Positions 21,047 through 31,974 are shown, counted from the first letter of the stretch. The stretch: DNA of 64,000 nucleotides from Glandiceps talaboti (GCF_964340395.1 NC_135563.1:5217922-5281921), one strand, 5' to 3'. Numbers and translations are program-made. Notes: generated by a model from the sequence alone, not told the origin.

Positions 21047-21387
21047 GACCTAACAAAAAATATTGTGTGGTTCCGATAGTACACTCAAATTTACAGTAGG
21101 TACGGTAGGTAGATTTTTTATTTTATTTTATATATGTGTGTCTAGTTAACGTTCATGTAGTTATGTTTTATTGGGTTCTTTCCATCAAATGTACAGCCAT
21201 TATAGATTCGGCAGAACAGATTTATGTTGTTGTTTTTTAAGTTCGTGTCATTTTCCGCATCCACTATTTCTTGCTAGATTTTTCACGATTTTATTATTTT
21301 CTTCTCGAATACGTGAAAAAGTTTAGGGTCGGCAGTGAAAAACTTGGTGGGGGTTGGGTAAACGGAACCAAACAATTTTTGTAGGCC
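21047..21387 (-). mobile_element. MITE family 2 (GGCC ends), copy 1, TTA target duplication
   Basis: A 341 bp non-coding element. The right end, read inward, is GGCCTACAAAAATTGTTTGG and continues TTCCGTTTACCC. The left end is a mutated version, GACCTAACAAAAAATATTGT followed by GTGGTTCCG. It is flanked by TTA at 21044-21046 and TTA at 21388-21390. The internal CGGCAGTGAAAAACTTGGTG block is shared with copies at 35499 and 37584. The ends resemble those of the autonomous element at 25680-30725. Confidence 0.75.
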
Positions 21388-21390
21388 TTA

Positions 21391-24010
21391 TAGGTATGTT
21401 GCGTCTCCTTAATTTTTTGGGAATTCGAGTAAGAAACTGATACGTTCAGAGTGTATTTGTTTCGTCTGAAAATGTATCCCGGGCAAGGGGCTCATACAGG
21501 TGATTTGCTTGTCGTATTGTACCGCGACAGGGGCTTGAATTCTGTTTGAAAAGGAATCGGTAATTAACTATCTGAAAAGGAGAAAGATTTGGTCTTGTGA
21601 CCTACATATCCCCACCACTTTCTTCGGTGGGTACCCCACCTCTGGGGGTGTACCGTGAACTCATTCAAGTCCCCAACGGCCTGAGGGGTTCGGAACGAGA
21701 CTTAAATATAAAACAGGGCGCAGCGGACAAGCAGACTAGAAAAGAAATATGGTCAATACAAGGAAGCGAATTAGAACCTTACCTTTGCCCAGATTCGCCC
21801 CAGATGACTTAACTATGTCGGCTAGCGTGTACATATGTTGCCAATATAACTTTTTAAACGTATTGCTTACTTAAATAAAGACGCTTTTATGGCGAGAAAG
21901 GAATTCTAAATAAATGAGAAAGCCCCGAGGAAGATTGACCGAAGGTACCACACAAGCAGATATATCGTTATTTGATAAAAAAAAATAATTAAAAATGTAC
22001 AATTAATCAATAACCGAAAACATTTCTTGAAGCTATATTCGATAAAAATTTGTCAATTTGGTTGCCCAGAAACTGGTATAAGGCATGTTAAAATGCAATT
22101 CGATCAACCTGATAATAATAAATTGTATGAGCGGCGACTTTGAGTGTCATTTTCACGTAGAGCCAATCTGACTTGAAATTCACAGCCTTCGGCTTATTTT
22201 TTACTAACGCCGATTCAAACACGCCACCTGAACAACTACGTACTACAATTTATAGCGTCAACAGGAATGGAAACTCATTCTCCTGGCATTTACATGATAA
22301 AATATATTCCTCCCACGATTTAACTAAGAACATGTGCGACTTAGTGAAATGTAGAAATTCGCCATTTTCGTATTGCATTTTACATTTTCAAATGTATTAC
22401 AACAACCCTAATCATAGTACACCTGATCAGAAACTAGTGGCTCATATCATTAGTCAAAAGAGGTTTTGGAAAAAAAAGAAAATATTAAAGTATCGAAGCC
22501 GTTGTCAATGCTTACTATTGTTGTACACGTAGCTTTTAGCGTGGGCTGTAAAGTAATCACACAGACTAGAATCCTCAGACGTTCAAAAGAAGCCTCAATT
22601 TGAAATATCACACATTTACCATGTTCGTCATTTGTACATTATTTGAACGATATCTTGAAAACATATTCGACGTTTTGGAGGCTTGGATGTAGTCAGGTTA
22701 ACTTACCTTTTTGTGATTGTCACGTCCAAGGAAATTAGTTATACTTATTTTTGTATTAAAATTTTATAAAATATTATTTGACCGTCGCGGTTTGTATTCA
22801 AACTTGCTTTGTGTATAGTCTCAGTTGTCGAGTCACACACGCCAACTCAAAGATCCACGATGAATAAAGAGGGAAAAAAAGCTAACCTACGGCCAAAAGA
22901 AATGTAATTACATGTAATTTCCATGAGAAACAGTATTCTAAACTCGACGGTCAACACCATAACAATGTTTGCGTGTTAAACAGAAACTAAGTGTTGACGT
23001 CGCTTACTCAGGGCTGTAATTAGGTCTACTTCCTGTATTAACCCATGGTGATACCCTCTCAACACGACATCGTTATTCACTCTAAAAAAACACCACCGAG
23101 ACAGTAAACATGACGCGTACGTGTACTTCAAAACAGAAACTTGTGTTCACGTTCCCCATACTAATAATAACGAGTGTATACAATAATGATACCATATATA
23201 GTGACGAAGAAACAAAAATTATTGTTTCCTAATATTTTTCAAAGAAATCAATACAAGAAGAACCACGCTTTCGGGTAAAAGACGATAGAATATTTCACAA
23301 TGCCAGTCAAGCTGTGCGTGCATGGCGCTTTCTTCCGCCATCAGCGTATCACCACAACTCCTTCTGCAATGTGATGAATTATACAAGTGTACTCTGCACG
23401 CGATCAGTTGTCGGGGACTCTTTTCAGCCGCTATCAACTGGACACCTGCTATATATACGAAACTGAATGTCTGTAGAACTAATATTATGATAAATACTTC
23501 TTAAGTAAACATTATCACGCCGACGTGCCTGGGTAAATATACAACATAATTAACCTATCCGATTTTTTAACAAAATAATGAAGTCTTTTAGTAGGCCTCG
23601 CTATACTAATGTAAATTGAAAATTCCGACATCATATTTATAATTTAATGAACCGAAGTACTCAATGTGGGCTTAAAACATTTCAATTTACATGCATATGG
23701 ACGGTAGTAGCCTGGAATACATTGTTTGTTGAACCAATGCAACACACTGCAATAACGGCATCGACTATTCATCTAGGCTCAATGAAAGGTAAACAGTTCA
23801 GGACACTCAATATGCTTTGTGTGTAGTTCTCTTATTAATCATAAGCAACCTTCACATCGTATGAACTTTTACTCAAAGGAATATCTGAAGTCCCACTTTG
23901 ATCTAAAAATGCCGAATACACAATAGGTAATATTAGTGCTCATAATTAGTAAGCTTTCACTATCAGCGCAATTTATTCCTCTGTATAGCCCCTGTCATAC
24001 GTGTTGATAT
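21391..24010. other. Intergenic, no gene seen
   Basis: Contains several short open frames (for example 22173-22532, +) without recognisable domains, splice context or conserved composition. Nothing is annotated. Confidence 0.4.
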
Positions 24011-24012
24011 TT

Positions 24013-24013
24013 C

Positions 24014-24076
<63 letters not shown>

Positions 24077-24088
24077 GCCTGTCTGTCA
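24013..24088. repeat. (CTGT)n microsatellite
   Basis: About 18 copies of TCTG with one TGCC interruption. Confidence 0.95.
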
Positions 24089-24897
24089 TTGCTTAGCCAG
24101 TGCTTAGCATTTGGGTATTTGAGACACACACATAAATTTGGCTTTTGTGAATTGTAAGTCGCAGAATACAAATAAAATAAATATAGCCAATTTTCAAAGA
24201 ATCCAAGCCAAGCACAACTCTTCCAACCACATCATCCAATTCCTCTAAAAATGAATCTTCTCTAAATGTGAACGGCATCGCTCCTTATAGATAGAGTAAT
24301 AACCGTTGTTCGTACTTTATTGGCTGTTTCGAAAGACATGTGGTTTAATTCTGTGTATATCTATATATACATTTACATTCCTATGTTATCATTGCACTAC
24401 AAAAGTTTGGATTAATGTTGGTGTTAACGTCTCTGTTCAACCACATACTACGTCTGTCGATTGGTTTTAGTAATTTTATATTACAATATTTACTCCAGAG
24501 TATACAGAAATATATTACCCTTGAAAATTCAGTGTGATTTATTGCAAAATGAACGTTGAGTGAAGACTTCTCAGATAATTCATCGCCCCGGGGATTTTTC
24601 ACCTTAATGCAGTGCACCGAGCTTAGAAACACAGGAAAGGCCATCTTTTCGTTCTCAATAGCAAATAATAACCACGACACATGAACATCAATTGCATATT
24701 CTATTGATGTACACTTCCTTTCAATTCAGAGTTATCTAAACCAAAATGACATAAAAGATAACACTGTAACCAATTAGTGTAAAAGTCCCTTGGTTATTCC
24801 AAGTTTCGCCTTCGTAGCACAACTCTATTAGCGGATAGGTTTAGTTTTGTCATATTCTATTTCTGATATACAGCGCAATACACAGCGCACAATAGCA
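24089..24897. other. Intergenic, no gene seen
   Basis: Open frames here show no domain features. No RNA genes were found. Confidence 0.45.
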
Positions 24898-25175
24898 GTA
24901 TGTATGTATGTATGTATGTATGTATGTATGTATGTATGTATATGTGTGTATGTATGTATGTATGTATGTATGTATGTATGTATGTATGTATGTATGTATG
25001 TATGTGTGTGTGTGTATGTATGTATGTATGTATGTATGTATGTATGTATGTATGTGTGTATGTGTGTATGTGTGTGTGTGTATGTATGTATGTATGTATG
25101 TATGTATGTATGTATGTATGTATGTATGTATGTATGTATGTATGTATGTCTCTGTCTCTGTCTGCGTGCGTGTGA
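24898..25175. repeat. (GTAT)n/(GTGT) microsatellite
   Basis: Roughly 60 tetranucleotide units with GTGT variants near 24942, 25003 and 25050-25080, ending in CTCTGT and GTGC variants. Confidence 0.95.
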
Positions 25176-25679
25176 GTGCGTATGCGTGTGTATATATGAC
25201 TTTAGAACACATCATACTAGAATGTTGTTATGGGGTTTTTGTGTTCTATTAATTCACCAACAATTCCGTGAGGTCTCCTGATGGAACGACATGGTATGAC
25301 ACCTGTCAACAAATTTGCAATTTTCAATACTTAACAGTATATATTGGGCATCCGGAGATGAACGTAGCATAGACTCAATACATGAGAAGCTAATCTGTGT
25401 GCTGTGTTAGTTATAAAGTCTTACACGCATATTTGTCTCTCGTTCGTGAATATCATAAAAACCGGTATTACACATACTTAGTGTAAGATAAATCTTAGTT
25501 TTTTTTATCACATTCCAAAGACATTTTAGATCACGCCATGAGTCTAGATTTGAACTCTTTTACATGGGTATCTCATTCAAATAAATAGTGTACATCGGAC
25601 TAACAACCATACGGTCAGTCAGTATTTTCAATAAACAGCAATTTATTCGAGCTCAGAGCTTGATTTAAACCGATTATAA

Positions 25680-25712
25680 GGCCAAAAAAAAAATATATCT
25701 GGTTCTGGTCAG
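25680..25712 (+). repeat. Left terminal inverted repeat of the transposon
   Basis: 33 bp beginning GGCC and an A10 run and ending TCTGGTTCTGGTCAG. Its reverse complement is at 30691-30725 with a single 2 bp difference. TAA precedes it at 25677-25679. Confidence 0.9.
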
Positions 25713-25835
25713 GGTAAACTTTCTAAAGTGGTGCGACGATGCGAATTTTTTTTTTTTTCTATTTTTTTTTTTTTTTTTTTTGCAAATTAGTAAATACACA
25801 TTTTTTGACACTTTACATACTCTGTTCTATCATAT

Positions 25836-28268
25836 TTATCTCTTGAAAAACTTCCTTTTCCTTCGAAGCAGTTTAGGCTTTGTATTTAAGCAGTCTTGGC
25901 ATGTAGGGTAGATTTCAGCTGCTTGTTCTCCTGATATCAGATCATCTCCACCACAATGGCAACAAATGGAAGGAAATACTGAAGCTGAAAAATATGGTAT
26001 TTCTATCGGTGATGAACACTCCAGGTCATGTCTGACATGTACAATTCTAAGGATGTGATTTTCCTGTCCATCAGGATCAAAGTCATTGATGTTTGAGCCA
26101 CATGTGTAATCAACATCATCCAGTGCTACATCTAACTGTTGCATTTCATGTTGTTTCAGTTTCTTGGCACTATGTAGTACCCTTGGTTTGTCACACTCTT
26201 TGCACTGCACTGTGCGTTGTACTCTACAAGCAGTCTGGGCACTTGGACTGAATGGTAAATTGTGACAACTCTCAGTAGATTTTCTTTTCTGCAAGGATGG
26301 TCTTTCACACTCTGTTGTTACTGAACCATAGACAGCTTCAAATGGCTTGTAGTGAACTCCAGTGTCATCTAGAAGTGGATCTGGAATTGGGTGGACTTTA
26401 TCAAAGACATCATCTGGTAATCTAGGAGGTTTGTGAAACTTGCACTGTGTGTCTCTGCATTTCACAATGCTGAATGCATAGTGCCGCTCAGTCACATGCT
26501 TGTCGTAGAACTCTTTCATCCTTGGACTGGCCAGGACAGTTTTTTTTGGCATACCTATTGATACACAGTCATCAATAAGATTGATGTGATCCATAAATTC
26601 AGTAATCTCTTCATCAGTAGCACTCTGGAAGATGGAAAACTTCTCTTCTTTCAGCTCCAAGTGTTGAATGATAGATGACATCAATGACACTGGTTGCTGT
26701 AGGCTGTCAACAACATCCTCCTTTAACTGTGGGTTCTTCTTTGCATCTTCTCTAACCTCCTTCATGCTGTTACACTTTTCCAGTTGCTTCTCTGAGTCTG
26801 CACTCATCTCCTTGCGCATCACACCAATAGCCTGCAGACCTATATTCAAGATAGACATTATACGTTCAGCTGGATTTTTCCATGAATGTCCAGGTGGTGT
26901 ACGTACAGCAATGAGTGCATCTAAATCCTTCTTCACAAACAAAGCTATCAAGCTGAGTTGTACAGATGAGTATGTCACTCTGTGATCAGCTCCACCATCA
27001 CTGTAAACGAGCTTCATGGGAGATTCATCATTCACAGTACTGAGTACCTTACTGAGTTCTGTTGAATGGCGCTTGGGCGATGAAGCTTCAAAGGTACTGC
27101 ATTTAAGACCAACAAATACCTTTCCATGATAAAAGCTCTCTGTAATGGATTTGGGCACATTCACAATTAGAGAAACACTGGGAGTAACAGTCAACTTTGT
27201 AAAATCATGGTCAGCAACAACAAAGCTCTTGTTGATACCAACTATTACTTGCTTGCCTCTCTCAACAGCAGCCACTGGTACACCTGGCTCCCCAATTTTC
27301 ACCTTATGTTTGTCATCTAGGCAGATTAGAGACACATGCTCTCTAAATTTAACAGCCATTTCCTTAAGGTAGCGGAAATATGTTGAAGCATAATGAGCAT
27401 CAGTGTGAGGTTTTCTTAACTGTCTCTGCTGAACCATGTATTTGACTTCCAGTCTACCTGTATGCTGCAGTGATGACTTAGTGTATGGGTTCTTAGGCCA
27501 AAACTGAAGTCTCAGCCACTGTTTTGAAGGAATAGGGGTACCTTCTGGACATCGATTACTAACTTCCTCATGTAAGTGGCGCACACTCATAGCTGTAGCC
27601 ATGTAGGTGACAGTTTCATGACGCCGTTCATGTACAGCTGTTTCTGCTACATTGTTGATGTACTGTGCTGTGATCTCCCAAAACTTCTCAAAGATGGGAG
27701 GACGGCCAGGGTTGAGAGTGCGGAGATCACACACAATCTTGGGATCCCCAAGTTCTACCATCATCTTCACCCTCTGATCAACATCAGCTTCTAGTTGTTT
27801 TCCAGGAGCAGCAGCATCATTGGTCATGAGACGATAAATTTCTCTGAGGTACATTGGTTTCACCTTTGCAATAGTACCCATCATGTTTGCAAACTCTCTC
27901 CTCATTTGTCTTGTATGAAACTTTGGAGCTGCTTTTTCAATTTCTACAGCCAACTGGGCAGTTTTAGTCTTGACCAAATCAGAGGGTGCATCTTCAGGCT
28001 CTTTCCATAGGAAATATTGGTTGCTGACACTTCCACCAGCAGAGTAAGTGTACAGTACTGTCTTGGTAGGCAGCCCACTGTGTTTCAGTGATTGAATGTA
28101 CTCATAGCGCTTCTTCCTGTCGAGGGGTAGTTTATCATTTAAACACATGAACTGGAATGTTTCCATCTCATTCAGTGCTGACATGATAGGTTTTGAGAGT
28201 GCTGAAGTCTTCAGTGAAGCACAAGTTGGGAGGGGATAAACACCAATTGTATCCTCAAGTTGTCTGAT
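25836..28268 (-). CDS. Transposase-like protein, exon 3 (catalytic part)
   Basis: The last exon encodes 810 residues. The open frame extends upstream to ATG 28298, but a splice acceptor (TTTCTATACAATGCAG) ends at 28269, in phase with exon 2. Numbering from ATG 28298, a putative RNase H-like core contains D328/D329 in LICLDDKHKVKIGEPGVPV, D434 in LVYSDGGADHRVTY, and E478 in HSWKNPAERIMSILN; these are candidate D-D-E residues, spaced 106 and 44. Cysteine/histidine pairs follow: C614/C619/H622, C699/C702, and a C-terminal zinc-ribbon-like C779/C782...C800/C803 before a basic tail (KLLRRKRKFFKR). I recall related uncharacterised proteins in cnidarians and other invertebrates but no named family. 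The triad is inferred. Confidence 0.8.
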   Translation of the reverse strand: MRQLEDTIGVYPLPTCASLKTSALSKPIMSALNEMETFQFMCLNDKLPLDRKKRYEYIQSLKHSGLPTKTVLYTYSAGGSVSNQYFLWKEPEDAPSDLVKTKTAQLAVEIEKAAPKFHTRQMRREFANMMGTIAKVKPMYLREIYRLMTNDAAAPGKQLEADVDQRVKMMVELGDPKIVCDLRTLNPGRPPIFEKFWEITAQYINNVAETAVHERRHETVTYMATAMSVRHLHEEVSNRCPEGTPIPSKQWLRLQFWPKNPYTKSSLQHTGRLEVKYMVQQRQLRKPHTDAHYASTYFRYLKEMAVKFREHVSLICLDDKHKVKIGEPGVPVAAVERGKQVIVGINKSFVVADHDFTKLTVTPSVSLIVNVPKSITESFYHGKVFVGLKCSTFEASSPKRHSTELSKVLSTVNDESPMKLVYSDGGADHRVTYSSVQLSLIALFVKKDLDALIAVRTPPGHSWKNPAERIMSILNIGLQAIGVMRKEMSADSEKQLEKCNSMKEVREDAKKNPQLKEDVVDSLQQPVSLMSSIIQHLELKEEKFSIFQSATDEEITEFMDHINLIDDCVSIGMPKKTVLASPRMKEFYDKHVTERHYAFSIVKCRDTQCKFHKPPRLPDDVFDKVHPIPDPLLDDTGVHYKPFEAVYGSVTTECERPSLQKRKSTESCHNLPFSPSAQTACRVQRTVQCKECDKPRVLHSAKKLKQHEMQQLDVALDDVDYTCGSNINDFDPDGQENHILRIVHVRHDLECSSPIEIPYFSASVFPSICCHCGGDDLISGEQAAEIYPTCQDCLNTKPKLLRRKRKFFKR

Positions 28269-28536
28269 CTGCATTGTATAGAAAAGTGAAGAAAACATTT
28301 ATACTACAAGGTGTCAAATCACTGTTTTCATGAAATTTGATTAAAAACTGACCTGCAGAATGATGTGCAGTTTGGAAAAATGTTGAATTTCAAAATTGTG
28401 GCAGAATGACAAAAAGGCAAGAATACAAAAAATATGTATGATATATAATAAAACATGCACTTTCATTCATGGATAATATATTTATTACAAAAAATAAAAT
28501 GATAAAATATTATAAATATGCAAAAAAGTCACTCAC

Positions 28537-28671
28537 TGGTTGTTCTGACTTGCGATGAGCTGATGAAACATCTGCCTGTTTGCTGAGGTAAGTAGCATAC
28601 TTGTGGAAGGTCATTGCAAGACATTTTGTGGCATCTTTGACTTCCTGCCATTCTTTTTTATTGATCCATGA
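28537..28671 (-). CDS. Transposase-like protein, exon 2
   Basis: A 135 bp, 45-codon exon between an acceptor (TTGAGTAG, exon from 28671) and a donor (CCA|GTGAGT at 28536). Both junctions are phase 0 and match exons 1 and 3. It encodes WINKKEWQEVKDATKC and the helical HKYATYLSKQADVSS. It lacks its own start and is too short to stand out as a frame, but the splice sites and phase agree exactly. Confidence 0.7.
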
Positions 28672-29679
28672 CTACTCAATAAAAAAAAAACAATTTATTT
28701 TTCAGGATATTTCACTTTTCTAACTGATTGTTTTGTTTGTAAACAAAAATGGAGGAAAGGTAAAACATTGTACCATATAGCATCCCTCATCCAAATATTA
28801 AAGTGCAAATTTGTTTTTTCAGAAGCAAAAATTCTTAAATTCCATCAAAACAAAATACAAACTACATGTACTGATAGTCACAGAAGACATTTTATTACAT
28901 TTTATTACAAGGCAAAAAGTGCTTGACAATATTTAGTTTCACGTAACTGAAAACATTTTGCAACTGTAATAAACTGAACCCATACAATTTTATTTTGCTT
29001 GTGTTCATTACATTTCTTTGTTAATATCATGGTTTACATGTATTTCCTAAGATTGTAAAATAAATTGATTTCAATTAAATTAAATTTACATTTATTCAAA
29101 ATATACTGCATTCAGTAACAATTATATACATGTACTCTATCATGTAAAGTCAGTCAGCTTCTGTATTCAGTATGTATTTTAAAAATCAGAGACGTTGCAT
29201 GTTGTCTGCCCAAAATAAAATACAAGTTTTATTCAAAGGACAACGTGTATCTTTACCTCACATGAACTTATTTATAGATGAACGTTTACTCAACACTGTC
29301 ATTGCATAACCATAGTTACATTCATAAAACTTTTAAGTTTTATGGCAGAGAAACAAAATGGGTAGAGTTGCATTAAATTACATGTTATGGTCAGTGGTAT
29401 GTATAACCAAACAGCCAGATATTGTAGTACAAATATTTACAACCCACTCTATGCCTTGCAATGTCTTTTTTAAATATCTCGCCTTGAAGTGGATTATGTG
29501 CTGTGCTATAAATGTCTATTAAATATTTATTAATGTTTACTTTATTTGTATGAAATTGGTTTGTCTCCATTGGCATTGCAAAAGTTTAAAAAAATCATTT
29601 TGAGCACAGCAAATAATAAAACACGAACAATTTGTGGTCAACACTGATATCAAACAAAAACAAAAGACAAAACGCCTAC

Positions 29680-30359
29680 CTGTTCAAGAATATTGTACAG
29701 GAGTTGTGATACATTTTGCAGTTCATCACCCTGCAGCTGTGTAATACTATGCCTGTGCTGGGCTGGACAGTTATAGCCTCGGAAGATGTCATACAACTCT
29801 GGAAGTTGGCACTGTTGTAGGGCAAGTTTTGTACGATGCGGATCATCCATATGGCATCACTAGTCACATTTACAAATTTATCACCCAGTGCTCTGCAGTT
29901 ATAATCCCATCCAAGATTCTTGCCTTGCAACCACTGTATAATGTCATTGTGCAACTTGTAACGAGAATTGGGTCTGTCCAACGGACGTAGAGGAGGCAGT
30001 GTTTTCTTTCGAGCACTGTCCATCATCAGTCTGAAGGCATTTCTCACTGGAATTGCCCGAACTTGCTTCTCTTGTTCCCCATTTATATTAAAATGCACAT
30101 ATTTACCAAATTCCGTCAATGCAGAAACCTGGACTGTTAGCGGAACGGACTGGAACTGACCTGTCAACACACTGCTTACACTGCATTCTACAGGAAAATC
30201 TTCGTATTCAGAAGGCAGAACGAAACGATCACCAGAACTAAGAACACCTCGACAAAAGTCTTCATATAATCTCATGAGAGTAACATCAGGTGAAACGTCT
30301 ACGATTCCAAATGGCCGGAGGATCTTTGCTCCAAAAGTCAGCTGAATTGATATCAACAT
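29680..30359 (-). CDS. Transposase-like protein, exon 1 (N-terminal part, frameshifted)
   Basis: Main frame from about 30310 to 29860 (FGIVDVSPDVTLMRLYEDFC ... NSRYKLHNDIIQWLQ), after which the coding character moves by one base to MDDPHRTKLALQQ ... QLLYNILEQ, ending at a donor CAG|GTAGGC (29680/29679). A second single-base shift near 30310 connects to an upstream frame with SSRKPSSRYVDINSADFW, so the true start may be an ATG near 30396 (MSEV). The first intron (28672-29679, 1,008 bp) is AT-rich and empty. Whether the two shifts are real or assembly errors cannot be decided from sequence alone. No DNA-binding motif is recognised in this part. Confidence 0.65.
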
Positions 30360-30690
30360 ATCGACTGCTTGGCTTACGACTACTCAAACTTCAGACATTT
30401 TTGAAACACGTGAGCGGTTTACCTCCTAGCACAGTGAACACACTATTTCCCGTGATTCCCATCAACCACGCTCATTGTACATATTACGTACACATATCGT
30501 ACGGGGGGTTATGGGTATGCAACAGTACTAGAAGAAAAGGGTAGCTGTTACCAAAATAGAAGTGCGCCATCACACGAGTTCCATTTTTCCGTTAGCCTTG
30601 CATACAGTGTTGATCGTAAATAAGGAACCGGAAAGCAAAAATTATTGGAAAAAAAAGGATCGACGCGGGGGTATTCAGGGCACGCGCGCG

Positions 30691-30725
30691 CTGACCAGAA
30701 CCAGATATATATTTTTTTTTTGGCC
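30691..30725 (-). repeat. Right terminal inverted repeat of the transposon
   Basis: 35 bp. Its reverse complement equals the left repeat apart from one extra TA in the TATATA stretch. TAA follows at 30726-30728. Confidence 0.9.
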
Positions 30726-30855
30726 TAAACATAGCAAAGTACTCCTGGTAAAGGTCAACGAAGTGACATAAGGTTACGGTAATAACATATCGCTACGTAT
30801 ATTGTCTCTTTGCTACGAGTGTCCTTAAAAATTACGTCACCAACCTACACCCTGT

Positions 30856-31207
30856 AATATATGTTATACAACGCACGAGCCAGGTTCAACAAAAATGTGG
30901 AATATATACTCTCATCGTTCTATTCTACGTCACGACAACATGCGTATATGTCACAACAATGCGTGTCTACGTCATTGGTTCTGCTGTGCTTGAAATATGA
31001 GTTGAAACACTCAAAATTCTTGACATTACTATTCTTGATATTACCGGCGATGGTATAATTATATTATTCCCAAATATTTTTCTTCATTCAATCGGAAAAT
31101 ATTCGTGACCTAAGGGTTGTCATTACCCGTCTTGCTACTCGTAGTGACAAGAGCCCCTTAGGACCCCGTATTTTTTTGGCTAAACGAACAAAAATATTGG
31201 GGAATAA
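30856..31207 (+). repeat. Dispersed repeat ending in an ATTCCC hairpin, copy 1
   Basis: Matches 35886-36250 in inverted orientation. Shared landmarks are CACGAGCCAGGTTCAACAAA, TCTACGTCACGACAAC, GTGTCTACGTCATTGGTTCT, and at the end a 132 bp imperfect hairpin (31075-31206) from ATTCCCAAATATTTTTCTTC to its inverted copy. Both copies give a similar short frame (ARARFNK, MSQQ, VSTSLVL), more likely a by-product of nucleotide similarity than a gene. A non-autonomous transposable element is likely. Confidence 0.7.
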
Positions 31208-31467
31208 TAATATCTAATTGTTTTCTACACGGTGTTATGTTTATTTCCGTTGTCATAAGCTTTGCTATGGAGTAAAACGAGACAGTGGTAAATAAATAAT
31301 TATATTATATCATGCTACTATGCGCCATTCTGATTGGATAATAACTGTGGTAAAATCCCATTTTACCATGGCTGGCAGTGGTAAAATGGGCCCCTAAACT
31401 AGCATATGAATAGTAAATACAAGCTGAATGTGTACGTTCTTATACCAATAAGTTAACACTTCCTCAG

Positions 31468-31752
31468 AGTAAAGGTGTGTCAGGTATCCTGTACAATAGT
31501 TTGGGTTACAGTAGTCCAAATAATTCCACTGATGACCTTGCGATCGAAAGCAACGATCGATCAGTGGCTTCAACATCACTGGCCATGGCTGATAAGGTAC
31601 AAGTTCTCCCATGCAACGAGCCGTCTCAGCGTCCTGCTCTCGTTGAATCAAGCAACACCAATTTAACTTTTAACCATCAGTCAAGTGCGTCAGGATTATT
31701 TCAAAACTGTACATTTTCAGGTTCAGTCAGTGTTCAATTTGATAACCATTAA
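31468..31752 (+). CDS. Terminal exon of an unrecognised protein gene
   Basis: A splice-acceptor-like AACACTTCCTCAG ends at 31467 and an open frame of 94 codons follows to TAA at 31750-31752. There is no ATG near the 5' end. The product is hydrophilic and Ser/Asn-rich (SLGYSSPNNSTDDLAIESND) and ends with SGLFQNCTFSGSVSVQFDN, a beta-strand-like closing motif; I have a vague association with the ends of some invertebrate innate-immunity proteins but cannot support a family. AATAAA at about 31969 lies at a plausible distance for polyadenylation. Upstream exons probably lie left of the transposon at 25680-30725, which would then sit in an intron. Not proven. Confidence 0.4.
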   Translation, partial: SKGVSGILYNSLGYSSPNNSTDDLAIESNDRSVASTSLAMADKVQVLPCNEPSQRPALVESSNTNLTFNHQSSASGLFQNCTFSGSVSVQFDNH

Positions 31753-31967
31753 ATTAAAGTAGCGTAACGTCGCGTCTCTGATTTACTGTCTCGAGCTTTC
31801 TCCGATTCAACTGATTCAACGCCGAGACATCTATTCTTAGCAGTGTACAAGATTGTATTGTTCATATGTAAATATCCAAACAAAATTGTTACTTTCTTTG
31901 ACCTCTTGCCCCGTTTTCTTTGTTGCTAGTTTCAACGCGTTTTCGTTATGCAGTGCAGTATATGATG

Positions 31968-31974
31968 TAAATAA
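31968..31974 (+). terminator. Candidate polyadenylation signal AATAAA
   Basis: AATAAA in GATGTAAATAAAGTAATT, about 220 bp after the stop codon at 31752, followed by T/GT-rich sequence (GTGTATGGTTTGTGTT). Confidence 0.35.

Larger units (their letters stand above)
25680..30725 (-). mobile_element. Complete 5.0 kb DNA transposon, GGCC TIRs, TAA target duplication
   Basis: Terminal inverted repeats at 25680-25712 and 30691-30725 start GGCC, then ten A, then a TATATCTGGTTCTGGTCAG core; they differ by one extra TA in the right copy. TAA at 25677-25679 and TAA at 30726-30728 form a 3 bp target duplication. Between them one gene on the minus strand, in three exons, encodes a protein of about 1,090 residues with a candidate D-D-E catalytic triad. 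Two apparent single-base frameshifts in exon 1 suggest a recently dead copy or sequence errors. The 3 bp TWA-type duplication recalls PIF/Harbinger, but the protein does not look like a Harbinger transposase. Superfamily unassigned. Confidence 0.85.

Noticed and set aside
22173-22532. 119-codon plus-strand frame
   Set aside because: No domain, signal or splice evidence; composition like the surrounding AT-rich DNA.
24381-24680. 99-codon minus-strand frame
   Set aside because: No recognisable domain, no splice context, and no support from neighbouring sequence.
24847-25281. Long open frames rich in Met-Tyr-Val-Cys (and Ile-His-Thr-Tyr on the other strand), also at 17.6-17.9, 32.4-33.1 and 46.7-47.2 kb
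   Set aside because: A stop-free tetranucleotide repeat gives open frames in all registers; there is no coding flank.
25836-28298. Treating ATG 28298 as the real start of the transposase-like protein
   Set aside because: The ten codons before 28268 lie in the intron's polypyrimidine and acceptor region; two upstream exons fit in phase.
30861-31058. Short frame ARARFNK...VSTSLVL conserved in the second repeat copy (36041-36253)
   Set aside because: Both copies are the same non-coding repeat; indels and truncated ends do not favour protein conservation, so it was not annotated as a gene.
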